DNA of 64,000 nucleotides from Diphasiastrum complanatum (lineage: Eukaryota > Streptophyta > Lycopodiopsida > Lycopodiales > Lycopodiaceae). A model generated the notes under the pieces. It did not search any database and was not told the origin of the DNA. It saw only the letters and a list, made by a program, of their open reading frames with translations. The DNA lies in contig CM055108.1 in NCBI GenBank assembly GCA_029204225.1, positions 48,558,996-48,622,995 on the forward strand, written 5' to 3'. Positions within the stretch are counted from its first letter, which is position 1. Each line of letters begins with the position of its first letter. The translations under genes were made by a program, and so were the position numbers. Below, one piece after another: positions 1 to 9,300 of this stretch.

Positions 1-866
1 GAAAGTGGCTGTTGTCTCGCCTTCTTTCTACCCACTGAATCATCATAGATTTGAGCATATCTGAGAGCTTGCTCAAGGGTAGTAGGCGAGTTTCTCTGGA
101 TCTCTACTTTATATTCATCTTTGAGGCCACGGACAAATCCCTTGATTTTCTGATAGTCATCCATATTTTTAATCTTTAAAATTGCTTCTCGATACTGCGA
201 GATATATTGGATGAGGGATTTATCCATTACTGTTCTTTCCCAGGCTTCCCAGGCTCTATCCGGTTCATTTTCTGGTGAAATTCTCTTAGGAAAGCTTCTT
301 CAAAAGCTTTCCATGACCGGGGAGTCTGCCCAGTCTCCTGGAGATTTAACCACCACTTATAGGCCATAGGCCCTAAAGAAAGACTGGCCTCAATTGCTTG
401 CAAATGGTCAGGGGTCTGTTTAAGAGCATGAATGTTCTTCCATTTGCTGTAGAATATCTGCATTTCTATCCTTCTCTTCCCCATTAAAAGTAGGAGGCTT
501 TAAATCTTTAAAAACACTGGGGTGAGACCGTAAAGTCTCACCCGAAACTGATGGAAGTGGAGAAGGGGATAACTGAGAAGCGGAGGGAAGGCTTCCTTTT
601 GCGGAACTCAAAATCAAGCTTTTGAGTTCAGCGAACGAGTCGTCCACACTGGACTTGAAATTGGCTAATGCCAACTTCAGTTCATCCACTTCTGTTACCA
701 ATTGGAGAAACTGCTCCTTGTGAACCAGTTCATCGAGTTCTTCGGCGAACTGTTCCTGTTCTTCCACTTCCATGGGTTCCTTCCCTTTACTGTAAGCCAA
801 GGCTTCTGTTTCAAGTTCGTCGAAGCCTCTCTCCTGGGGTTGATCAGGTCCCTGAGGAGTGGTCAT
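1..866 (-). pseudogene. Ty3 chromovirus gag, broken and cut by the window edge
   Basis: Gag would form the element's cytoplasmic particle. The reading starts at ATG 866 ([10 protein letters not shown]), the same start as the intact copy. It runs through the acidic coiled-coil-like N-terminal part into the capsid region ([11 protein letters not shown]). Compared with copy 2, an 11-bp deletion near 450 removes bases from the segment after the conserved KWKNIHAL stretch and shifts the frame. A one-base deletion near 272 (TGGTGAAATT against TGGTAGAAATT) shifts it again. The two surviving open pieces are 866-420 and 484-227. The protein is therefore dead in this copy. The zinc knuckle and pol lie beyond the window. 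Confidence 0.85.
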
Positions 867-1757
867 CTTCGGTTTTGAAAGAGAGCTACCTTAACTTCTG
901 AAGGAAAAAAGTCTAAAAGACTAATTTACAACTGTACAAGGGAAAGGAAAGATGACTTAGCTGTTTCTGAGGACTGTACTTCCAAAGAAAGAATGAAGAG
1001 GAACCCTTTCAGCTCTTTTCCCCAAGATTTCAGACTTGCTGTCCCGAAAAATGCCAGTTTGAAGCTTCAAAACGGTGCCAAATTTCCCGGTTCTTTGAGG
1101 ATAGTAGCTCGCTGGTCTGATTGCAACCCAACTGGCTCGTTTACTTCTGATTTGAGACCCAAAAAGTATTTCAATTTCTGATTTTGGTGTCTCCCTACCC
1201 TCGCTGGCTGAACAGCCACCTGTCTGGCCCAATTTTCTAAAATTCAAGGCCCAAAACTTGCTTGAAACTGTGATCTGACTTCAAGTAGTAGGTCGCTGGT
1301 CTGTGGCAATCTAGTTTGATGTTCAAACCACTGAAAAATCCTCAAAAACAGTGATGAAAAACTAATTTTTCATCTCCCTGTCCAGCGCTGGCCCTGCTAA
1401 GAAAAAGTGTTTGAAAACCCTTCAAATCTCCTTAGATTTCTCTGAAATTCCAGAGGTAGATTTCTGATCCCTCAGCGATGGATCAGCACCACCCTTTCTC
1501 CTCAAAAATCCGCTCTGATTCTCTGAATCTGATGGCAAAAATCAGAGATGAAGACTAAATTTACAGCGCTGGACCTGCTCTAGAAATTTTAACTAATTTC
1601 TCTCTGACCAGCAAGTAAATCCACCAAGATTTCCTCAGTAGGAGACTGTTCGTACAGCGAGTCTCCTCCTCTATTTCTTTCTGAGAACTTGAAGAAGTTC
1701 TGAGCAATCTAGCTACTTTCTCCACTGCTGAAAACTGAGTTCCCTAGGATGGAGATG

Positions 1758-1769
1758 GCTCTGATACCA
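1758..1769 (-). other. Primer binding site (tRNA-iMet type) of chromovirus copy 1
   Basis: The minus strand reads TGGTATCAGAGC one base inside the LTR. It is complementary to the 3' end of plant initiator tRNA-Met, the usual primer for chromoviruses and Copia elements. Confidence 0.9.
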
Positions 1770-1770
1770 G

Positions 1771-2128
1771 TGTAATAGATCCTAACACCACAGTAGGGCA
1801 AACACTAACTCCTCCACCCAACCTTGCCTACTCCCTGATATAGAGTAAGCCCCTCCTAGCCCAGTGTGAGGACTGGTAGCATGCTACTGCCAAGTGTCGG
1901 CCACGTGGCACTGACGTGGCCCACTGCACGTCGGGACCCAACTGGGGGCCCTATCCTGCTGACAGGGTCCCTAGGCTGTGTTAGGCCCGCCATGGCTATG
2001 GACCGTGCTGGGGCACACTACTCACACTGTCTTGCCCTGTTGGTCATGTACGCTGGACACGACCCTGACTGTGGTATCTGACCTATCTGTGTTCTCTAGG
2101 GTTCGGCACTGGTTACGAGCTCGTAACA
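1771..2128 (-). repeat. 5' LTR of chromovirus copy 1
   Basis: This 358-bp LTR has TGT...ACA ends and is nearly identical to the LTRs at 27072-27429 and 33017-33373. It differs from them by a few single-base changes, for example CTCC for TGATCC-type differences near the start and CATGCTACTG for CATGCAACTG. It directly abuts the PBS at 1758-1769. Open frames inside it on the plus strand are chance. Confidence 0.92.
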
Positions 2129-2716
2129 CTATGGGTACAAAGGATGGTGACCCCATGAGATAGTCAACGACACTATGTCCTCCACTGTGAGGGTGGCATG
2201 TATAACTGTCTATATGTGGCCAGCAGGGTAAGCCATTATAAATGGCTGGCTCATGTACCTCTCCAAACTGCAGTAAGTGCTCACCATATGGAGTAGTAGG
2301 TCCCAGACTGTCTGCGGAAGTCCTGGTAATCCCAAGCATATCACTGTCAAGGGCACGTACACGCAGTTGATCCGTGGTGTTGAAGAACTCTGTCTGTCTC
2401 GAAGATGTCCGAGCATTAAAATCCCATGTAAGGAGAATATGCCCCTGCTCTGAGAATTTGATAATATCTGGTGAGAGGTCCTGATATGGAGATCCAATAC
2501 CCTTAGCAAAAGACGAAGACTCTGGTGGAAAGTAACATGCTGCAATTTATATCCAGGAAAAGAAGGACGTCCTCGCTCTGGGCTCTTGTGTGTCTCCATA
2601 AAGAATATTAAATCTCGGTCGGTAATAAAGTCAATCAGGTCCCCTGTAGTAGAAGATGAGTGTATGCCAGCACAATTCCACACTCCAATCCGAAGGTGGT
2701 GTGGATGGGGCCCCAA
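2129..2716 (-). pseudogene. LINE endonuclease (EEP/APE-like) domain, frameshifted
   Basis: The domain would nick target DNA for target-primed reverse transcription. The N-terminal strand and catalytic Asn region is seen as RIGVWNCAGIHS, followed by a Glu motif (FFMETHKS). The C-terminal part, in another frame (about 2339-2134), reads GHSVVDYLMGSPSFVP, typical of the segment just before the final SDH motif of these nucleases. The two parts are in different frames, and the final SDH segment is cut off by the LTR at 2128. It is therefore inactive. Confidence 0.7.
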
Positions 2717-2746
2717 GGTGCTCCCACCCCCGGGAACCCCAAATCT

Positions 2747-3297
2747 CTAATGAGAAGGTCCTGTGGGAGTGCTATCAAGAAGACGCACTCGTCCATCCCT
2801 ATATATGGCTCTCCTACCTGACTCTCTAGCTTCCTGGAAGGCCTTACGTCTCTCCTCCACCTGGATGTATGTAAGATCGTCATCCATAAAAATAGTGGTG
2901 CCTCGAAGCTTAGCTCTGCATCGCAGAGCATCCCGCCTAGTAGCCAATGAGGTGACATGGATAATCAAGGTGGCCGTATCTCTGGAGGTCCTCCATGCCG
3001 TGTCTAATCCCTCTGTCCGGTGTCCTAGTGTGGTGTCCAAAAAACGTTTGGCTTCAGCTATGGCATCTGTAGGATCCCAGCAGAAGGTCGAAGAGTAGGA
3101 GCTGGATCTGTAGGAGCAGAGGAAGAGGCTGGGGCAGAGATGGAGGTGGAGGCTGCCACGCAGGCAGGCGCTCTCTGCATGCTAGCAGCAAGATCTGCCA
3201 CGCAGGCAGGCTCTGCTTGCATGGCAGAAGGTTCTGCCACGCAGGCAGCTGCCTGCATGGCAGGTGGAGATCGCGCTGTGCGTTTAGGAGGTGCCAT
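2747..3297 (-). pseudogene. LINE ORF1-like protein, frameshifted
   Basis: This is probably the nucleic-acid-binding chaperone of the LINE. The first part starts at ATG 3297 (MAPPKRTARSPP). It contains an internally repeated Ala/Cys-rich segment with the recurring triplet CVA (ACVAEP, ACVADL, ACVAAS). The second part, in another frame (3040-2747), has the conserved C-terminal signature of L1-type ORF1 proteins, LRGTTIFMDDDLTYIQVEER, followed by a basic helix. A frame change near 3050 separates the two. The assignment of the second part is by motif and position; the N-terminal part is not recognised on its own. Confidence 0.55.
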
Positions 3298-3299
3298 TC

Positions 3300-3533
3300 A
3301 GCTGGTAGACAGGTAGGCAGGTTAGGGCAGCTAGGTGGCAGCCAGCGTAGGGCAGGTGGCGCGAGGGTAGGGGCAGCCAAGTGGAGTGGGGGCAGGGCAG
3401 GCAGGTGGCGTGAGTGTAGGGCAGCCAGGTGGCGCGAAGGTAGGGCAGCTAGGTGGCAGGCAGGTGGTGCTAGGTGGCAGCCAGCGCGCTAGGTGGCAAT
3501 TAGGTGGCAGCCAGGGCGCTAGGTGGCAGGCAG

Positions 3534-3535
<2 letters not shown>
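3300..3535 (-). repeat. G-rich minisatellite in the LINE B 5' UTR
   Basis: Irregular tandem repeats are built on the plus-strand word CTAGGTGGCA or CCAGGTGGCG. It recurs about ten times with G/C-rich spacers. The block ends exactly at the (GA)n block on one side and at the ORF1 start codon on the other, which is the position of a LINE promoter or 5' UTR. Confidence 0.7.
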
Positions 3536-3590
<55 letters not shown>

Positions 3591-3598
3591 AAGAAAGA
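3536..3598 (+). repeat. (GA)n(GAAA)n block: 3' tail of LINE A, 5' flank of LINE B
   Basis: About 25 GA units are followed by three GAAA units. On the minus strand it reads AATAAAATC, then (TTTC)3 and (TC)n. It starts straight after the polyadenylation-like AATAAA of LINE A, with no poly(A). Confidence 0.9.
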
Positions 3599-3819
3599 TT
3601 TTATTAATGTCCTTGAATACCCTAAGGTACATAGGACTAAGAAAAGGTACATGTCAAGTGTGCACATAGGAGCTTAAAGCTCAATGATCTATAAAACAAT
3701 AACTGCAAATACAATGCATAAAGACGGCTGGCCCAGTCAGGATCCAATAGCCTGGAATCGTATATCATGATGCCCATCAGCATGGAAGAAATGGTGGATG
3801 GTATGCTGTGAAGGTGTCA

Positions 3820-5870
3820 TTAGATGTGCCCTGGACCTCTATCGCCGGATAGGCTGTCGGTGTCGTCTCTGCTGCCGTGGCGCTCTGGGCTGTGGTCTAA
3901 TAGCTGGCTGTCTCTCTGGCCGTCGACATGTCGATGTACGAAGGAATCGGGAATCTCGGCCTCTCCATCTGAATCGCTGCCTATGGGTACCTCGGATCTC
4001 TGTCTCCGACGGGATATGCACTCATTAATGCTCAACTGTGTCAGGGAATGTGTATCATCTAGTCTCCTCCTCCTTAGGTCTGACATCTCTCGGATCATCA
4101 GTGCGATACATCTAGGGTCCTCATAAGATATCAAGGTAGAAAGTGTAACTGGGTGCTCTCTGAACAAGCAGTAGTACCGCCCCCGAATCTCATAGTAGGC
4201 TGGACATCTGAAGAGGAAATGTGACTCGTCCTCAATCTCATGCATAACACACATGCTACAAAGCTGGTTCTCTCGTGGGGTGCCACTGTATCTGCCGGTC
4301 TCAATGGCCAGCTGATGTGAAGAAACCCGAAACTGACCCATCGCTATCCGCAGACTATGTGATATACTCCTCAGCAAGTAATCAGATACTATGGGGCAGC
4401 CAACCGGATCAAGAGATAGAAAATGTGTACGATAAAACTCACTCTTGGTCCCCAATGGACCCTGCCAAGTGATATGAAGATATGATCTGTAAAGGAGGCC
4501 TCTGATGTACTGGTAGGTGCTCGCAGGTAGGTCACTGATCTGGATACCCAATGTGGAGAGGAGACGACAAGCCTGGGAGTACCATGAGAAAAGGTGTCCC
4601 TCTGAGTGTAGGCGCTGGGATGAAGATAAAGCTGCAACTACATAATGTGTACCCTCGTCCTGAAGATCCTCTAACCTCTGTATGAATGTCACAATATGGA
4701 ATAAGGCCTTAATCTGAATGGGGGGCACCGCGAACTCCGCCAATATAATCTGGTGTGGTACTGAGGGCTTAGCCCGTATCATCCGGGAGAGCAAACGAAT
4801 CTGGAGCCGGGAGATATATGTCCAATCAGTAGCTGTCAGACCAGTACTCCATGTCTCGGAAGCATACATAGCTGAGGGCACAACCATAGTGTCAAAGAGC
4901 CGACACTTACTAGTCGCATCTCTGATGTGTGAGCTGAAACATAGTCTCTCCAAATCTACCAGTGAGGCATAGCCCTTCCGTATGCGGGAAATAGCTGCGT
5001 GTCTCATGCTGAACGTAGGCCCCGAGAATAGTACTCCTAGATATGTATAGGAATCAACAACCTCTAGTGGATGACCATCCCATAGAAGCTCCTGCCGCAA
5101 CATGAAAGACCTAGAGGTGTTGAACACCATAACCTTAGTCTTGGCCACATTCACCGACAAACCCCACCGTGCGCAGAAAGAAAGAAGAGCATCTAAGTGT
5201 CGTTGCAAACCCTCTCTCGTCCGTGAAAGCAAAACCACATCATCAGCATAAAGGAGAATAGCAATAATGAGGTCGCCCAATGTACAACCCTCCCCTCCAT
5301 CACTCCGTATAACATGCTCTAGCTCGTCAATGTAAAGACCAAAAAGTGTAGGAGAGAGTGGACATCCCTGTTTGACCCCAATAGTGCTGACCACCTCCGG
5401 TGAAATAACTCCTGATAGTCGGACCCTGCCAATAACTCGCCTGTACAATGCTACTACCGCCTGTATAGTATCCTCCTGAAAGCCCTGATCATGAAGTCTC
5501 TGTATCAATAGATGCCTAGGCACAGAATCAAAGGCCTTGCGGAAATCCACAAAGCAGCAGTATACACGCTCCCTCTTGGCCTTAGCCTCCTCAATGATGG
5601 ACCTCAAAGTAAAGATATGATCCGATGTAGTATATCCCGGTCTGAAACCTGCCTATCCAATGGCATGGAGTGATCTGGCATCCATCTCTGTACTGATCTC
5701 TGACTGTAGGATAGAACCAGATACTTTGGTGAAGAGGTGACTGATCATAATGGTGCAGTAGTTGTCAGCTTTCATGGGGTCCCCGCCTTTATGGATAGGG
5801 TGAATGAGGTTTGTGGACCATGGAGAGGGAAAATCAGAGGTGACAGCTCGGTTGAATAGGATGGAGAGAA
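3820..5870 (-). pseudogene. LINE reverse transcriptase, 5'-truncated
   Basis: The long open part (5607-3820, 595 codons) has RT motif A as FVDFRKAFD (residues 19-27), motif B as GVKQGCPLSP (77-86) and the catalytic YADD at 120-123. Next come NVAKTKVMVF and YTYLGVLFS, typical of plant LINE RT. A C-terminal CX2C...HFLFRCP zinc-finger segment lies near residue 440. Upstream, in another frame (about 5868-5653), PWSTNLIHPIHKGGD and MISHLFTKV are the preceding RT segments, so a frameshift lies near 5610-5650. The N-terminal endonuclease is absent. The enzyme would copy its own RNA at a nicked site, but this copy is truncated and shifted. Confidence 0.88.
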
Positions 5871-5874
5871 AGGG

Positions 5875-5880
5875 TGAGAG

Positions 5881-5936
<56 letters not shown>
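5875..5936 (+). repeat. (GA)n microsatellite at the LINE A 5' junction
   Basis: About 28 GA units with one GAAA interruption. It borders the truncated RT of LINE A directly. On the coding strand it is (CT)n, the same orientation as the 3' tail. Confidence 0.9.
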
Positions 5937-5937
<1 letters not shown>

Positions 5938-6181
5938 CATATGATCATAGATCCTCTAAAACCTCTGGAATCATGTTTTCAATGAGTCATTCACAAAGGA
6001 AAGATGAGACTTTATTTGAGCATGGGAAAACTCATAAAGGTGCAGCTTGTGGACGATTATGCTTCCCTCGTTAATTTGCATCATGTCAAGCATGCAGAAT
6101 CACCAAAAAGCTCCTTGGTGACGAGGAAAGACCTTACAATGTGGTCTCTACTACTTGGTATTGATCAATCAGATTTGAATA

Positions 6182-6186
<5 letters not shown>

Positions 6187-6270
<84 letters not shown>
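6187..6270 (+). repeat. (GA)n microsatellite
   Basis: About 42 uninterrupted GA units. The flanks (5937-6186 and 6271-6385) are unique-looking and have no recognised coding content. Confidence 0.95.
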
Positions 6271-6272
<2 letters not shown>

Positions 6273-6385
6273 TTTTTCCTTTAAATGTGCATGCTAACAA
6301 CTTCAATGGGGATACATAGAAAAACCATTGGTGTAATTAGCTTTTACATTCTATTAGCTTACAATGTTTGTTGTATGTAGGATAG

Positions 6386-9300
6386 GCTCTTGCAAAGGAG
6401 CTTGTGAGGTCAAAGAGAGTCACTGATCGTCTGTATGAAAATAGAGCGCAGTTAAATTCCATATCGATGCATTTGGGAGAAAGTCTTGGTATTGTTTTTT
6501 CTCCATTTGATAGCATTTTCGCAAGTTATGGTTCCTTTCTGCATTAAGAAGAATGTTTTTTTTTAAGATACAAAAGCTTGTTTGCTTTTCGCTAAGGCTC
6601 TTTTTAATTATTTGTAAGAGCTGTTGAAACATTTAGATTTAGTTTTTTCACCAAGTTTGAGTTTATGGTTGTTCTATGCTCTGGTATTACACAGGAAAAA
6701 TATATTTTTAAGCTGTAGATTATTGAAGCTAAATGAACAAAACTTTTGTTGTCAAGACATCTTGGGGACTGCGTTGAATATACTAGTTTTCTTGGCTAGT
6801 TCCTCGCATTCACACATGAAAATTTTCTTGTTCTAATACATGTACGTAGCAGAAGGTTGCTATCAAGTATTCAATGTGTTTTAGTTTCATATCACATTCT
6901 TATATCCACAACCTATGATTGAGCTACTCTTTGTTTTCTTCAAGCTCTTAGAGTCACTTTTATTTGGTTGTTAAGGCAAGGCCCCTCAATGAAGGGTGAC
7001 TATGACCTGTGAAATCTCCAATCTAGTACTCGAGCTCCTGGAAAATTTGAGTGCTAGGAAAAACAAGAGAATTAGCAGCCTCTACCCATAAAGGCTGAAT
7101 TGCACCCAATTGGCTTAGTAGTATACAAGCCAAAATATAATTGCTCAAAAGGTAATGAGTGTTGCATATATCAACCGATGCAATAACTCACGGCCAATGA
7201 TGTACATGTGAAGGTGAATGTAACGTTGGATCCAGCTTACTAGCCCAAGTAGCATTGGCAAGTTGAGCATGACAGTCAACTTAATCAGAAGGATTAAAAA
7301 GGGACTCGGGTAGTGGATCATAAACAGTCTGGGAGTCATTTGCAAGGTCATCAAGAATAAAATAAACAGCAATGGCAGTAGGGGGTTGAGGACACTTCCA
7401 TGCAATATGTTTAGTATTCTTCTAGTTAAAACGTAAATGATTGTTGTTAACTTCAATCATCTCAGTGGTAGTACTAACAATAGCGGAAAAATGAAACAAC
7501 AGGTCGTGAGAAAGGGCGTCAAGGATTATGTGGATCAGATGAAGGAGGTGGAGAAATGGAGTATCTTTGCTATGAAGTACTAGGAAGGGACGTGGCATGG
7601 AAAAGAGAGGTAGGAAAAAGAAGGAAGATCATAACTAAGAGTGTTTTGCAAGCCAATAATGTATCGTGAAATGAGCTCCATCTTGTAAAGATTAGGAAAT
7701 ATGTAAATAGCTTTGTGAAATGAGTAGCGTAGGTAGACACATCACTTGTTTGGGAGAGTGCATGGAAATTGTCCTGCTGTTGTACAATCCACTAAGGATC
7801 GATCATAGCATTACAAGGGTCCTTCTTGAAGAGTTTGGAGATAAATGTGCCATCAAGTAGCAACAACTGTGAAATGAGCTCCCATCTCGTGAAGATCAAG
7901 AAATAAGTAACGAGTAATGTAGGTAGCCAGATCATTTGTTTTGCTACTTGATGGCAACAACGTATTGTGAAATGAGCTCCCATCTTGTGAAGATCAAGAA
8001 ATAAGTAACAAGTAATGCAGGTAGCCAAATCACTTGTCTAGGAGACTGCATGGAAAATATCATGTTGTTGGACCATTAATTGAGGATTGATAGCAATACG
8101 AGGGTCTCCTTGACCTCATACTTCGTAGTAAAGCTAGACTCAGGAATCTAGTGATAAACGTGCCATCAAGCGACATGGCCATTCAATGTGGCTAACTGAA
8201 TCTGTTGTGGTTCTCTTTGGAAACATAAGTAGGTTTCTAATTAGAACTAGAGTATACAGAAAGTTGGACTTTATCCTTATAATCCCTAGTAAATAATGGA
8301 GGTGAGTCAGACCTAGAAAATGGTGGTGCAGATGAGGTAGTAGGAACAGAATGAGCAATACCTTGAATGGAATTGGATCAAGTCCACCTGAGCCACAATA
8401 TTGGTAAGCCAAGAGTGGATCAACAAGTGGTGCCTCCATGTGAGCACACACAATGTCACCGAAAGAATCATCATCTAGGCTATGGGATCTTGAACCTTTC
8501 ACCATACTAAAAATGGGATAGATGTACAAGGAGCAAGATACATGAGGGAGCGGACTTTGTTGTCAGCTCAACCATGCTCAGCGCACATAAATTACACTAA
8601 TAGTAATCAAGATAATATCCAACAAATGAAAAGATGGAGATCACCTTTAAATAGGATGGCAAAAACGGGGTAGAAATGAAGTGAACCATGGCTTCCCAAA
8701 ATTCTAGCAATTAATGGAGGTAGAAGAATGTAAAAACCTCCACCAAATAGGGCGCTAGAACTACGAACTTGCCCAGCAAGCAATCATGGAGGAAAAAGAG
8801 CCAAAAGAGCCTCCAAATAGGGCACTAGAGATGAGATAAAGAACTCTCCAAAACCCAGCAAGGTAGCACACTGCAATGAGGGTGAGAAACTTCTCCAAAA
8901 AGGGCAATAGACCCTCCAAAGTATTGTCCAAAAAAAGGTGATCAAATAATATTTGAAAGTGCCGACAGTGCTAGAGATGAAGTAGTGGCTGTCTCAAAAA
9001 ACCAGCAGCAAAGCATATGGGAATGATGATAATAAGCGTCCCAGAAGCGGGTGATGGAACCTCCAAAATGTTCAGGCAAATAGCAATGAAAAGTGTCAGA
9101 AATCCCTTCAATTAAAAGGCTGATGAAGCCTCCAAAGTGCTGTCCAGAATCAGCAAGAAAAGAAACTGCCTCCAAACAGGGCGCTAAAGATAAACTGATA
9201 GTGCCCAAATATTGGAGCATAAAATGGGTAAAATGTGGTATGATGGCAATAATCACCTTGAAAAAAATTACATGAAGAATTAATTACAAGAAGAATGGCA

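Larger units (their letters stand above)
1..2128 (-). mobile_element. Ty3 chromovirus copy 1, 5' part only (LTR, PBS, leader, broken gag)
   Basis: This is the same family as the complete element at 27072-33373. Base 1 corresponds to about 31331 of that copy, so the rest of the element lies left of the window. On the minus strand the order is LTR 2128-1771, PBS 1769-1758, a leader of about 890 bp (1757-867), then gag from ATG 866. The gag and LTR parts are close to copy 2. Most of the leader (about 1140-1740) is not alignable by eye with that of copy 2. The right flank beyond the LTR reads straight into a LINE endonuclease, so this copy inserted into a LINE. The target duplication cannot be checked because the left end is missing. 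Confidence 0.9.
2129..3535 (-). mobile_element. LINE copy B, 5' part (5' UTR, ORF1, endonuclease), cut by chromovirus copy 1
   Basis: On the minus strand the order is a repeat-rich 5' UTR (3535-3300), an ORF1-like protein (3297 to about 2747) and an apurinic-type endonuclease (2716 to 2129). That is the expected order for an L1-type element. The endonuclease runs directly into the chromovirus LTR at 2128, so the reverse transcriptase half would lie beyond the inserted LTR element, left of the window. The 5' end abuts the (GA)n that is also the 3' tail of LINE copy A. Because endonuclease here lies downstream of the RT at 3820-5870, the two are separate copies and not one element. Confidence 0.75.
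3536..5874 (-). mobile_element. LINE copy A, 5'-truncated, with microsatellite ends
   Basis: On the minus strand this copy begins abruptly inside the first reverse transcriptase motifs (about 5870), joined directly to (CT)n. It runs through RT and a C-terminal zinc finger, ends its reading frame at 3820, has a 3' UTR of about 220 bp, and finishes in AATAAA plus (CTTT)n(CT)n. 5' truncation is usual for target-primed reverse transcription. Having CT/GA microsatellite at both junctions is not usual. Confidence 0.8.

Noticed and set aside
1866-2163. Plus-strand frames repeated at 1866, 27167 and 33112
   Set aside because: They lie inside the chromovirus LTRs, antisense to the element, and are shared only because the LTRs are.
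2129-5870. RT (3820-5870) and endonuclease (2129-2716) as one element with a C-terminal nuclease
   Set aside because: The RT copy has its own 3' UTR and microsatellite tail before the other copy's 5' UTR and ORF1 begin, so they are two copies.
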